64,000 bases of DNA, from contig MU271144.1 of NCBI GenBank assembly GCA_021432605.1, positions 3,220,606 to 3,284,605 of the forward strand, written 5' to 3'. The notes beneath the pieces were generated by a model. It saw only the letters and a list, made by a program, of their open reading frames with translations, was not told where the DNA came from and did not search any database. Positions within the stretch are counted from its first letter, which is position 1. Every line of letters starts with the position of its first letter. Shown here one piece after another: positions 9,722-20,140 of the stretch. The stretch is from Coniochaeta sp. PMI_546. Its lineage: Eukaryota; Ascomycota; Sordariomycetes; Coniochaetales; Coniochaetaceae. The translations under genes and the position numbers were made by a program.

Positions 9722-11950
9722 ATGCGGCTCTTACCCTTCACACTACTCTTCGGCGCTGCCGCGTTGACAGCGGCCGCGTCAGCTTCGGCCGACGAAAATC
9801 CGGACAGAGAAAACACATATTTCAACCAGAAGAAAGTCCCGCCAATGCTGGAATTGACGGAAAGCAACTGGGATGAAGAGATAAAAGCATCAAAATGGTT
9901 GATGGTGAAGCACTATAGGTGAGTAGCCAGTCTCTTCGTGACCTGTCCGGGAGTAACTAGGCGCCGGACGCTGACCCGGCCGAAACAGTCCATGGTGCCA
10001 TCATTGCCAGGCCTACGCACCAACCTACCAAACGCTCTACGAGTTCTACTACACATCTACCCCCGAGGGAAGCGGTATCGAGAACGCCGACTTCACTAAA
10101 TTCTACGACTTCCGATTCGCATCGCTCAACTGCGTCGCATTTGCCGACCTCTGTGAGAAACACAACGTCACCGCATATCCGCAAACAGTCCTGTATAAAG
10201 ATGGCCAACCGGAAGGCGAGGCCCTCAAGGGCGTTAAGGATCTCCCCGCTCTGAGCAAGGTCATCGAGGAGGCACTTGAGAAGACGAAGCCAGGAACAAG
10301 GCCCAAGAGTCTTGATCTCCCGAAACCTGGCGACACCGAGAGCCCGGCGTTCAAGCAGAGACAGACCCTGAAGAAGGACAGCAAAGGCGCCGATCCGTCG
10401 CAGAATGCCAAGGCTGCCGTGACGACTAAGGCGGCTGCGGGCCACCGCGCTGCCTCGAAGAAACCCAAGACCCCGACAGCGACCCCCAACCCTGAAGGGA
10501 AATCCGTCGTGCTTAACGCGGACAGCTTCCAGACACGGGTCACCATGACGCAGGAGCCCTGGTTCATCAAGTTTTACGCCCCTTGGTGCCACCACTGCCA
10601 AGCCATGGCGCCTATCTGGGAGCAGTTGGCCAAAGAAATGAAGGGCAAGCTGAACATTGGCGAGGTCAACTGTGATGCAAACGCCAGACTATGCAAGGAC
10701 GCCAAACTGAGAGGTTACCCGACGATACTGTTCTTCAAGGGCGGAGAACGTGTCGAGTACGACGGGCTCCGCGGGTTGGGCGACTTTGTCCACTACGCTG
10801 AGAAGGCTATCGATATCGCCAGCGGGGTCCAGGACGTCGACGCTGCTTCCTTCAAGGAGCTGGAGGAGAAGGAGGAGGTCATCTTTGTCTACTTCTACGA
10901 CCATGCCACTACTTCCGAGGACTTCTTGGCTCTCGAGAGACTCCCCATGAGCCTGATCGGTCGCGCCAAGCTGGTCAAGACCCAGGACGAAGAGCTCAAT
11001 AAGCGCTTCAAAATCACCACTTGGCCGAGGCTGCTGGTTGCGCGGGAGGGACGACCAACATACTACGCCCCTCTGACACCGAGAGAAATGCGCGACACCC
11101 ACCAGGTCCTCCGGTGGATGCGGTCCGTCTGGCTACCCATCGTTCCGGAACTGACGGCCTCGAACGCGCGCGAGATCATGGACGGAAAGCTCGTGGTGCT
11201 CGGCATCCTCAACCGCGAGGACCAGGACCGCTTCTTCCAGTCCAAGCGCGAGATGAAGAGCGCGGCGAACGAGTGGATGGACAAGCAGATCCAGCTGTTC
11301 CAGCTCGAGAGGCAGGAGCTGCGCGACGCCAAGCAGCTGCGCATCGAGGAAGCCGAGGACCGCAACGACCAGCGGGCTCTGCGAGCTGCCAAGGCCATTC
11401 GGATTAATATGGACAAGAGCGATCACAAAGAGGTCGTGTTCGCGTGGTGCGACGGCGTCTTCTGGCAGCGGTGGGTCAGGACCACGTATGGCATTGATGT
11501 CAAGGATGGGGAGAGGGTTATCATCAACGATGAAGACGTAAGTAACAAACACTCATATTTTCTCGAGTAAGGGACACTCTTACTAACGCGGCCGCTCGTC
11601 AGAACCGCCGATACTGGGACCAGACCATCACGGGCAACTACATCATCCCCAGCCGCACCTCGATCCTCGAGACGCTGAACAAGGTCACGGCGTCCCCGCC
11701 AAAAATCAAGCCCAAGCTGACCATCTCGAGCTTCGAGAAGATTTTCTTCGACATCCGCGTCACCTTCACGGAGCACCCCTTCCTGACGGTCGGGTGCATC
11801 CTCGGCGTCGCCCTGGGCTGCGCCTCGTGGTTCAGGGGCAGGCTCAGGCGGACGCGCGGCGGGCACTTCCGCCTCGGCGAGGACGGGGGGGCGATGAAGG
11901 ACTTCAAGGCGCCGCTTCTGGGGAGTAATACTAATGGGAAGGTGGACTGA
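9722..11950 (+). CDS. ER membrane thioredoxin / PDI-family protein (Eps1-like)
   Basis: This is a predicted oxidoreductase of the secretory pathway that would form or rearrange disulfides in ER client proteins. Exons 9722-9918, 9989-11537 and 11603-11950 encode 697 residues; the introns are 70 and 65 bp. It has an N-terminal signal peptide (MRLLPFTLLFGAAALTAAAS). A first thioredoxin domain carries PWCHHC (Cys69/Cys72) and is split by intron 1 directly before the motif. A Lys/Pro-rich linker (about residues 165-230) follows, then a second thioredoxin domain with PWCHHC (Cys266/Cys269) and the cis-Pro of YPTILFF. A long helical, charged region lies around residues 490-550. A C-terminal transmembrane helix near residues 642-662 (HPFLTVGCILGVALGCASWF) is followed by an Arg-rich tail. 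This architecture matches yeast Eps1-type membrane-bound PDIs. No HDEL-like ending is present. Confidence 0.9.
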
Positions 11951-12466
11951 GCATGGGAGGGTAAACTTCTAGATGCTGACTAAAGGGTGTCAAGTTTTTC
12001 CCTGTTTCGGGCACGTATAAAGTTGTTTGTATATTATTTGGTCGATTACGTGGTTGCCTGTCTGTCCTCTTGCTTCTAGCCGTACGACGCCTGCTCTTAG
12101 CAAGGGTGCCGCCCTGTATTCCGGGGCCGTCGAGATGGTGAGAAACAGGGCTGGATCTGGCAGCTCGATGCGTACTAATAGTGTCTGTTCCTGGGTTTGT
12201 GTCTCATTTTGTGGGTTAACGCCCTCCGGCTTGGGTTTCATGGCAGATAAAGGAGTTCAGTACGGTATTTGAATACAAACACAAGAGCTGTCAAGATACT
12301 TCTGTGACACCCATATTTGCCCACAGCGTTAGATCAACGTGATGCTTATTCGTAAATCGAGGTCTAGAGCTGAGACGCAACGCTGCTATATGCTAGGTAG
12401 GTAGTCTTAACCTTCACCACTCCGTGTAACATTTTTCACTTTCTGTAATCCGCACCAGGGTCGAGT
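11951..12466. other. Convergent intergenic region
   Basis: This is the shared 3' region of the thioredoxin-family and phospholipase D genes. No gene or distinctive repeat is seen beyond a short TAGGTAGGTAG run near 12394. Confidence 0.6.
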
Positions 12467-15455
12467 CTAGGTGTAAAGCTCATCAGTCAAGCCATTGAAA
12501 CTCAACCCCTCCTTGGCCAAATCCTCCACATCCACCAGGAACTCCAGCGGCATCTCGACCAGCGTGCCCCTAACCCTGGCGAGCCACTCCTTGACCTCCC
12601 CAACATCGCCACCGGGGAACTCCTCCCGCACGACGTGGCCGTAGTCCACCCTCCCCTCGGCGCGCTGCTTGGCCTCCTCCTCCTCCCCGGTACCGGGGGC
12701 GATGAAGTGCCGCGAGAAGAAGGCGTCGTAGTCGTCCCAGCTGCGCACCGCGTCGTTGGGAACGGGGTGGAAGACCTTGCTGAAGACTTCGGTGTTGGTG
12801 CGCGCCGTGGAGCGCCAGAGGGAGAGGAAAGAGTCGGACAGCGGGTCGGTCACGAGCCTGTCGGCTTCGGAATCCCAGTCGTAGTCGTTCGGGGCCTGGG
12901 AGACGGGGGTCCAGTTCGGGCCGAAGGCGTCGGGGGGTTGGTGGGGGAGGAGGCCGAGGTGTTTGCGGAAGAGCTGGCGCCGGAGGCTGGTCGCGAAGCG
13001 GGAGGCGGTGTAGGGTCGGCCGGCCATGTAGGACTCGACCGGGGTGGGGTCCTCGATGACCACGGCGATCTCGCTGTCGTGGTCGCCTAGCTGGCTCCTA
13101 TCGTTGAGGTTGGCGCTGCCGCAGATGACGAGGCGGTCGTCCGCGATCAGGACCTTGGAGTGGATGTAGAGTTCCTCGGAGACGAAGGCGTCGAGTTCGG
13201 ACTCGGGACTGCCCGTCCAGGGCGCCGAGCGGAGGTCCGGCCCGTTGTGCATGTAGCAGGCTGCTACGCTGTCCCAGCTCGTGTCGGACTGTCTGGATGC
13301 CGCTGACTGGTAGGCGTCGTAGTCGGCTTGGCGGCCGGAGTACGAGAGGCCCTCGGTCTCCTGCTCCACGCGGTCGTCGAACTCCCTCCGGGCGGTCTCG
13401 TAGCGCACGCCCGACTCGCGCTCGGCCGAGGCCATGGTGGACGAGAGGTTGAGGCGGTCGTAGTTGCGCAGGTTGTAGAAGTTGATGTACCGTCTCGGAT
13501 CATCTACGCCGGCTGTGCGGAGTGACTCGAGGATGCTGTGCCCGCCGCGGCTGATGCTGTTGTACTGGAATTCCATGATCGCTCTCGTCCCGAGGGCGCC
13601 GTCGGACTTGAGGTCGCCGGCGAAGGCGGGCACGGCGGGCATGAGGACTATGACCTGGAAGGGGTCGCCGGACTGGTGGGCACGGACGATGCGGTCTACT
13701 ATCGCTCGGCCGATTTGGTTGGTTATGGGGTGCTGGGTTTCCGAGGTCGCAGTTATGAAGAATTGGTTCTCGATGTAGACGAAGTGGCGGGCATTGGTGA
13801 TGGCGTCGATGTAGGCGTTGGCTATGGAGTGCTCGGTTTCGTGGCCTGCGGACCATCGTGAGGCGCTGTACATTATCAACTCTTTGAACGAAGAGGCGAG
13901 GCAATTAGGGGGCAGATAGGCACCTTCTCGTCAGCTGAATGTTTGCTTGTCCGCCGTCTTGCTCTTGAGAGTCCTGCCGTTCGCCATACCCGTCCCTCCC
14001 CATCATGTGGCGCATGCCGTGATGGAAGCGCTGGTGGACGTCACGGAACAAGTCTCCCGTCGGCTCTGCCCGAGTCACAGCAGACACGAGAGGCGCGTAC
14101 TTGTTCTCGGCTCTGGTGACGTACTTCTGATTGAAAATGTAGTTCCACCGATCAGTGAAGTGATGGATCAGGCTGTTGACGATAGGACCCGACAGGCTGA
14201 TGCTGATGTCGGACCAGCCCATTCTGGAGCTCTTGGTACGATCGACTGCGTGCAATGCATTAGACTAAATCCCGCCACGTACGTGTTCGTATCCAGGCTA
14301 TCTTACGCTTGTTATTCTCCCAGCTCTGGACATCCTCAAAGTCATAGACTCGAGCGTTGTTGTAGTCTTGTCCCGGAAAGACGATAGCATCCACATTCCC
14401 CGGATGAGCGTCCGCGATCGGATGACCTTTAGCAAAAGGGGTCAGTATGCTGTGTTTTTCGCAGAGCACGGAGAAAGCTCTTACTGTTTGTGTCCCAGCG
14501 TCCGAAGCCTAGAAGTAAAGTTAGTAATGCGTGATAGTCCGGCGTGGAACGCGTACGCACACATATCCAAACCACCCATAAACGCAATTCTCCCGTCAAC
14601 CAAGCATAGCTTCTCATGATGGGCCCAGTACAGCACTACATCGTCGCTGGTGCCGTACAGTGTCTTGAGAGCATCCTTGGAGAACTTGGCGAGGTCAAAA
14701 GTCCTCAGCGACAAGTTCTGGAAGCCAGTTTCTATATCTGCCTTCACGTCGTATCCGCTTGGGTGATGATCTGGGTGTCTGAAAACCTTGATATTTGGGT
14801 GCAGAGCTTCCAAGGCATGTTTGGTGTGCTGTGGCATGCGTGGGTCAGTCGACGCTTATCGCAGTGTCATACAGGCTGCGCGTGCTCACCTCCGAGTTAA
14901 CTATGCCACGGTTGTCAGCCACTTTTACGCACCGAGCCGCGTCAGGGATAGATGACACTCACGGGTCAAGGCCTGCGGGACCTCTTTGTAGACGATAATG
15001 TTGACGCTCACACCACGCTCGGCAGCGGCTCGGAGCATGTTATCCAGGCGGTACTGCTCATTTCTGGAGGGAGGTCGGCGCAGATAGAGCTCCGGGCTCA
15101 GCCACCAGTCGAGGATGTAGATACTCTCCCTGGCCTCTGTCCGAGATACGTAAGCCGGGAGGCCGAATGCATACGGAGGCGGCTTCCCGGAAGAGTGTCA
15201 CCTACCTTCTAGGGCGATAGAAACGGCCCAGAAATACGAGGCTCCGTCAACATACCACTTGGCATGACCCGTCGTCTGAGCAGCGAACGAAGAGAATCGA
15301 TGGTTCGTGTCTACATGGCTTTCTGGAGCGGGTCCGTTTTCTTGCTCGGCCGGAGCAGCATCGGATGGTCTCGCTTCTTGACCCTCATCCTGGTTGAAGA
15401 CGTCGTGAACCTTTTCTTCGAGATCCTCCTTAAACTTCTTCAGGAAGTGGGCCAT
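12467..15455 (-). CDS. Phospholipase D, eight exons
   Basis: It hydrolyses phosphatidylcholine-type phospholipids to phosphatidic acid. Exons are 15455-15206, 15136-14963, 14900-14890, 14828-14561, 14508-14485, 14426-14307, 14245-13924 and 13865-12467, giving 855 residues with every phase matching. Two micro-exons are 11 nt (encoding part of LTLNSE) and 24 nt (FGRWDTN). Both HKD catalytic motifs are present: HEKLCLVD (His216, Lys218) and HSKVLIAD (His625, Lys627), followed by GSANLNDRSQLG, with YIENQFFI upstream of the second. No PX or PH domain is seen, so it is the shorter fungal class rather than a full Spo14-type enzyme. The start is taken at MAHFLKKFKEDLEEKVHD; an upstream in-frame codon at 15521 adds a non-conserved hydrophobic stretch. 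The middle region (about residues 430-580) is charged and less conserved. Confidence 0.94.
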
Positions 15456-16110
15456 TGTGTTGAGCGATGCTGGAGATAATGATGCCGCGTAACCGAGTAA
15501 TATTACCAATGAAGAAGACAAAACGAATGCTCAGAGGACTGACTCTGTCGCTGATGTATTGAAGAGAATAAGAATTGGAACTCTGGCAAGCATATACGGT
15601 ATGAGATAGTGATTAAATATAGGTATAGCTCCTTTTATCCACCTGTCGTCACCGTTGGCAAACTGGAGGGGGACAACTTGAAACAAGAATCGTGCTTCAC
15701 TTGCCTCACTTGAGCAAAGTCTTGGCAGCAGCCATCACTTACTGTTATTCATGCGCTGACCGCACGTATATAGCTCTAATCAGAGGTGCCTGTGCTAACT
15801 TGAGTGATATATATTGCTATTGGACGGCAGCTTGTACATTACTCTTGATTCGAGTGACCTTGTCCTTCCTATCGTTGGACAAACCAAGAGTCAAGAGTCA
15901 ACCGCCATGTGCCCCTGGATGCTTATCATACAAAACGGCCAAAAACGTGGGGTTAGGTTCTATTGGCTTTCGTCGAGCGCGGAAATCAAACCCAACCAAG
16001 GTACATTCAGCTAGAGAGTATGATTGTCGGACTGCAAGTATGTAGACCGAAGGTTGACCTTGTCTTGTACGAGCATTTCTTCCACGTAATTTCTGGTCGC
16101 ATGGGCATCA

Positions 16111-16137
16111 TTACCTTGCCTTACCTTAGGTACCTTG
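16111..16137. repeat. CCTTA/GGTACC intergenic repeat
   Basis: TTACCTTGCCTTACCTTAGG followed by TACCTTG. It contains the same CCTTAGGTACCTT core as 9209-9221. Confidence 0.6.
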
Positions 16138-16250
16138 ATTGAGGTGATTTAATTCTCAAGCCCACCCGATTCTCGCCGTTTCCGCTTCCGTCCATCTGAG
16201 AGAAATGGAACTCCCGTCCCCCGCCGTCCTTCCATCCGGGAGGTACCGCA

Positions 16251-16297
16251 CCTTACCGTAAGGTACCTTACCGTAAGGTTCCTTGCCTTACCTTACC
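16251..16297. repeat. Tandem 15-mer CCTTACCGTAAGGTA
   Basis: CCTTACCGTAAGGTA (16251-16265) is followed head-to-tail by CCTTACCGTAAGGTT (16266-16280) and then by CCTTG, CCTTA and CCTTA units. Each 13-base core is one base away from a perfect palindrome (CCTTAC/GTAAGG). Confidence 0.7.
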
Positions 16298-16847
16298 GCG
16301 CTGCCCCGCAACCCCGTTCCAATCCCGTTCTTCTCCCTCTCAGTTCAGGGTTCCATCCATCTGTCTGCGAAAATGCAGAGCGGGTGAGTGGCGCTACTAT
16401 GTAATATGCCTAGGTAAGTCGAGGTCGGGAAGCCGTGACGAACGGGACTGCACTGCAGTGCGATGCATGGGACTGCCACATGGTAGGAGTACGTCGATTG
16501 TTGGGACTTCTAGAATCGAAGACCACCTGCGGGAGAAGCTGTCACGTTCAGGCTTAAAACGGCCGGGACCCCTCGGTGTGCGAGACTAAAACATATTTGC
16601 GAGTTCCTGGTCTAGCACTCGACCCTCGAGATCACCAATCGCGAGCTCGATTGCGGTCGTAGGCCCTCAATTGGTCGTCGACGGCTTTAGCTTGGTGTTG
16701 TGTGACCGGCTGTTCCTGTAAGTTTTCACAATTTTTCTCACGCAACTGCAGCGGCCTCAAAGATATGAGACGCTGAGCGGTCGAAATACCTGCAAATTCT
16801 TTTGCTACGAGTCGGTTTTCGCAGAGGGCTGATCATTGGCCTGCAAA

Positions 16848-17561
16848 ATGGGCAAATGTCACCCAATCATGGTTAATCGCTTGTTAGAACTAGAGCTGAC
16901 AATAGCATGTCTAGACGCGCTTACACTGATTGACTGGGCCGTCGAGATGGCCGCATCTACGCATGTCTTTTCATCGGCAGAACATGCCCAACTGGTACCC
17001 TACCTGGCGGCTCTGCATGCATCGTGCATCACCCATGACCGCATGATTGGCACCTTTCTGCCTCCACTTCACCATGAGAAACTGCTATCCTGGTGGAAAG
17101 AAAGGATAGCAGAGGTCAATGCCGGTACACGGGTCATCGTGGTCCTTCTGACCGAGTCGCAGCCGGGTGCAAGAGCCAAGGGGACCGACCTCATGGGCGT
17201 GGCCATGCTGAGCATGCCCGAGTCCGAAACTGGTCCATTCCGAGGCTATGTCGAGAAAGTCCTGGTCAGCAACAAGTACAGAGGTCACGGTGGTGCGAGG
17301 GCACTCTTAAACACCATCGAGGCTGAGGCACTGAAACAGGGAAGGACCTTACTCGTAGGTTACAGGACCAATCTTGTCATTACTATTGTGGCTAACATGC
17401 GATAACCTGAGCAGACACTAGACGTCGAGTCCGAGACGGCAGCAGAAGGTGCGTTCAAGAAGCTGGGCTACGTTGAGGTTGGCAAGATACCAAAGTACTC
17501 CTTGAACCCGGCTGGTCAAGTGCGGCCTCAAACGTTCTTTTACAAGGATCTCACTACCTAG
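16848..17561 (+). CDS. GNAT-family N-acetyltransferase
   Basis: It is predicted to transfer acetyl from acetyl-CoA to an amine of unknown identity. Exons 16848-17354 and 17415-17561 join across a 60 bp intron (GTAGGT donor, GCTAAC branch, GAGCAG acceptor) to 217 residues. The acetyl-CoA pyrophosphate-binding motif is visible as VSNKYRGHGGARALL (around residues 140-155). The second exon supplies the last GNAT elements, TLDVES and FKKLGYVEVGKIPKYSLNP. A preceding WAVEMAASTHVFSS and PYLAALHASC segment is typical of fungal and bacterial members that act on small molecules or antibiotics. The start is uncertain: the ATG at 16848 is the first in frame, but residues 1-30 look poorly conserved, so ATG 16869 or an additional upstream exon is possible. 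Confidence 0.82.
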
Positions 17562-18233
17562 TCGAGCGCTACCAGGTCATGCTGCGATAGTAACTTTTTT
17601 TTTTGTTCCCTTTCCTAAACTCCAGGGTCTATTGGTGCCGAACGAGGTTATAGCCGCAAGGCCGGACATTGCTCTTCTTCTGCCAACGAGCAGACATGTT
17701 AGAAAGAGAAGGGGCCTACGCTTCGCGTGGCTTCCAGCACTTCACAGTTGAAAAATATCGAGTCTCTTGAGCTTTTAGTCATTTATATGTAAGCAGCTGT
17801 GGAACATGGCTGTTCTTGTGCGCTTGCACCACACTCTAGTTGCTGGTGTCATTCAGAGATCTAGGCCCAAGGGCGAGAGAGATACACTCGGCTCGACCAG
17901 CAGAGACACCGGCTTCAAACATGTGGCATGTACCATGAACCACAATTTTGCTTTTGATCAAGAAAAACAAGTCGACCCTACTAGCTAAGAAAGGCCATCA
18001 CATTGAAAGGGTCAATACATTACTACCTACCCTATGCACAGGCTCGGCAATTATACACCCATTGTGTGATGTATCAACTTCAGGGTTAGGGTCGGTAGGT
18101 AGATTGTGGATGTGAAGCTTGGACCACATCGCGATAGCTCGATTTTTTGGCAACTTCATCCGCAACCTCGTAAACCACGCTGCCTCATAGACTGCCAGCG
18201 ATTGAGGGCTTCTCTTGGCCCAGAATAGGCACA
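17562..18233. other. Intergenic region upstream of MRP51
   Basis: No gene is recognised between the acetyltransferase and MRP51. A two-unit telobox at 18082-18092 is the only distinct element. Confidence 0.6.
18082..18092 (+). promoter_or_regulatory. Telobox upstream of MRP51
   Basis: AGGGTTAGGGT contains nearly two telomere-type units and lies about 145 bp before the MRP51 start. Teloboxes are bound by Tbf1-type Myb proteins in promoters of translation genes in some ascomycetes; binding here is inferred. Confidence 0.4.
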
Positions 18234-19640
18234 ATGGCATCTGCAAGGAGCGTGTCTCCGGGAGCCGCGCTTCTGCGCACCTCCAGACTATTCTCACTCC
18301 CTCCACCGCTTCCTCAGCCATATCGCGATGACTCCTTCAAATCGTCCGAGACGGCAACGGAGCCATACCCGACACGCCAGGTGATCACCACCACCAGCTT
18401 ATCGCGGAGGACAGGAGACTGGGGCCTCAAGCGGCCGCTTCCGTTAAAGACCACAACCAAGTCTTCGACACCGATGATCAAGGTCAAACAAGTCGATTCG
18501 ATCGAGGCCATCACCGACTTCGGACCGGCGGCAGACCATGGCATCACTCTGCGAAAATTCCAAGAGATGAATATCCCCATCACCATACCAAACCACAAGG
18601 GAGGAATGAACATGCCGAAAAAGTCGGTGTTCGAGGACGACTTCGACTTTACCGCCATCCAGGCCGGCCAACTCAAGGACGACATGGACATGCGGTGGAA
18701 GTTCAAGGGCCCGTGGCTGGCAGGTCTCACGGACGGCGAACTACAGAAATATATCGAGAATCACGTCAGGAACAGGAGATCAGAGTTCAGAGCCTTCCTG
18801 AAGACGAAACTCGCCAAGGAAATGAACGAATCGGCTGCCCAGAAGGCCAAAGATAGCGGCGAGGAGGCAGCTTCGCACGAGGTCGATGCGTCGAAGATCA
18901 CGGACGTCCAACTTACCAACTTCCTACGGAAACTTCGGGAGGATCGCCCTCGGCTCTACAAGCTGGTGTCTCAATTCCTCGACCTAGCACCGATAGGCCC
19001 CCCGACTCACAACAGCGACATGTGGAAGAAGGAATACACCACCACACCTCTGACCATAACAGTCGGCAACCCGTACGCGAACCAAGGCCCGCCAATCACG
19101 CACCCATCGGCCGGTCTGTCGTATCTACGCACCGCATCCTACCTGGAAAACCACCCCTTCTACGGTCCCCAGGCGAAGCGCACCCCCGTCGAGGCCCGCG
19201 TCGTCGCGCCACGACACAGCAACGGCGCGCGGGGCGCCAAGCTCGGTGTAGGTGGCTTCGTCACCAACGTCCCCGGCGGCGACTCCACGTTCAACATGAG
19301 CAGGGTCAGCGCGGACATCCGGCACGAGCGGACGCCCGGTCTGGAGAGGCTGGACCCCAGCATCAAGGGAGGCGCGAAGGTGTGGGTTGAGCCGCTGTCT
19401 GCGACCGTCAACTCGAAGGGCCAGACGATGATCATTGTCGGCGAGACGAACAGCAGGTCACCCGAGATCGCGAAGGAGCTCGCTGGCGGAGATCCTCTTC
19501 CTTTGGACGAGCAGCCGGTGCAGACCCAGCAGCATAGGGGCAGTCTCCGACAGCGGCAGAGGCATGAGCTCGGAACGAGTGTGATGGGCAGCTCTAGGAC
19601 ATATGGCTTGACGCCGGACAATCTGGCTTTCAGGAAATGA
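18234..19640 (+). CDS. MRP51: Mitochondrial small-subunit ribosomal protein Mrp51
   Basis: A component of the 37S subunit of the fungal mitochondrial ribosome. A single exon encodes 468 residues from the ATG at 18234. I recognise it from the characteristic fungal N-terminus (SVSPGAALLRTSRLFSLPPP), followed by a RTGDWGLKRPLP block, the TDFGPAADHGITLRKFQEMN segment and the later LSYLRTASYLENHPFYGPQ motif. The Arg/Ser-rich, acid-poor N-terminus (residues 1-40) fits a mitochondrial targeting signal. A Lys/Glu-rich helical region lies around residues 170-225. It lies between the acetyltransferase and the cytosolic ribosomal protein gene eS17, all on the plus strand, and has a telobox upstream. There is no intron, which I confirmed by the uninterrupted frame. 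Confidence 0.9.
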   Translation: MASARSVSPGAALLRTSRLFSLPPPLPQPYRDDSFKSSETATEPYPTRQVITTTSLSRRTGDWGLKRPLPLKTTTKSSTPMIKVKQVDSIEAITDFGPAADHGITLRKFQEMNIPITIPNHKGGMNMPKKSVFEDDFDFTAIQAGQLKDDMDMRWKFKGPWLAGLTDGELQKYIENHVRNRRSEFRAFLKTKLAKEMNESAAQKAKDSGEEAASHEVDASKITDVQLTNFLRKLREDRPRLYKLVSQFLDLAPIGPPTHNSDMWKKEYTTTPLTITVGNPYANQGPPITHPSAGLSYLRTASYLENHPFYGPQAKRTPVEARVVAPRHSNGARGAKLGVGGFVTNVPGGDSTFNMSRVSADIRHERTPGLERLDPSIKGGAKVWVEPLSATVNSKGQTMIIVGETNSRSPEIAKELAGGDPLPLDEQPVQTQQHRGSLRQRQRHELGTSVMGSSRTYGLTPDNLAFRK

Positions 19641-20140
19641 GTGTTGACGGCACGACGCGGGAACCTGGACTGTCAGTCACCAAAGAAGGCATGACAGGAG
19701 AAGTGAGGTTATAGAGGGTTACCGCCAGTAGGCCGGTCGTGGAAGCGATATGTCAGGCTATGTACTATTACAATACTGTAGAAGAGTCAACTTGTATAAA
19801 ACCTGTTCTACTACTCCTATCACGACTCATATCTACATATATACGGTTTCAGCCAACCGTCTACTGTACTACCTCTGAATCTCTGATAGTGTACCGCAGG
19901 CTCCACAGTTCAGCTGTTCACCTTTGGCTGCTTCAAGTTTGCAGAACTCAACAATGCTGGATCACGTGAGTAGTCACGCTAGTTTGCCCTAAGCACCGAC
20001 AATTTCGGGAGACCCCACCAGAACAACACCACGAAAATTAATCGAGGGCCCAAAAAGATCCAAAGTCAGCGTCAACCCCCAAACTTCTTTTTGCGAACTT
20101 CAGTCCCTCGTCCAGGTCAGCCGCACATCAAGTCGCCAAA
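19641..20140. other. Intergenic region with the eS17 promoter
   Basis: Short 500 bp gap between MRP51 and eS17. It contains a compact cluster of ribosomal-protein-type promoter motifs (19963-19992); no gene was found. Confidence 0.6.
19963..19992 (+). promoter_or_regulatory. Ribosomal-protein promoter cluster upstream of eS17
   Basis: Within 30 bp lie CACGTG (19963-19968, in ATCACGTGAG), AGTCAC (19973-19978, six of eight bases of the Homol-D box CAGTCACA) and GCCCTAA (19986-19992, Tbf1/telobox-like). The cluster is about 150-180 bp before the eS17 start. These motif types are known from ascomycete ribosomal protein promoters; their joint use here is inferred. Confidence 0.45.

Larger units (their letters stand above)
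15456..16847. other. Divergent intergenic region with CCTTA repeats
   Basis: This is 1.4 kb between the divergent phospholipase D and acetyltransferase genes. No gene was recognised; the longest ORF (15692-16045) looks random. CCTTA-based repeats at 16111-16137 and 16251-16297 are its main structure. Confidence 0.6.

Noticed and set aside
18082-18092. Possible telomerase RNA template (ACCCTAACCCT on the minus strand)
   Set aside because: A fungal telomerase RNA of about 2 kb would not fit between the acetyltransferase and MRP51 genes; a promoter telobox is the simpler reading.
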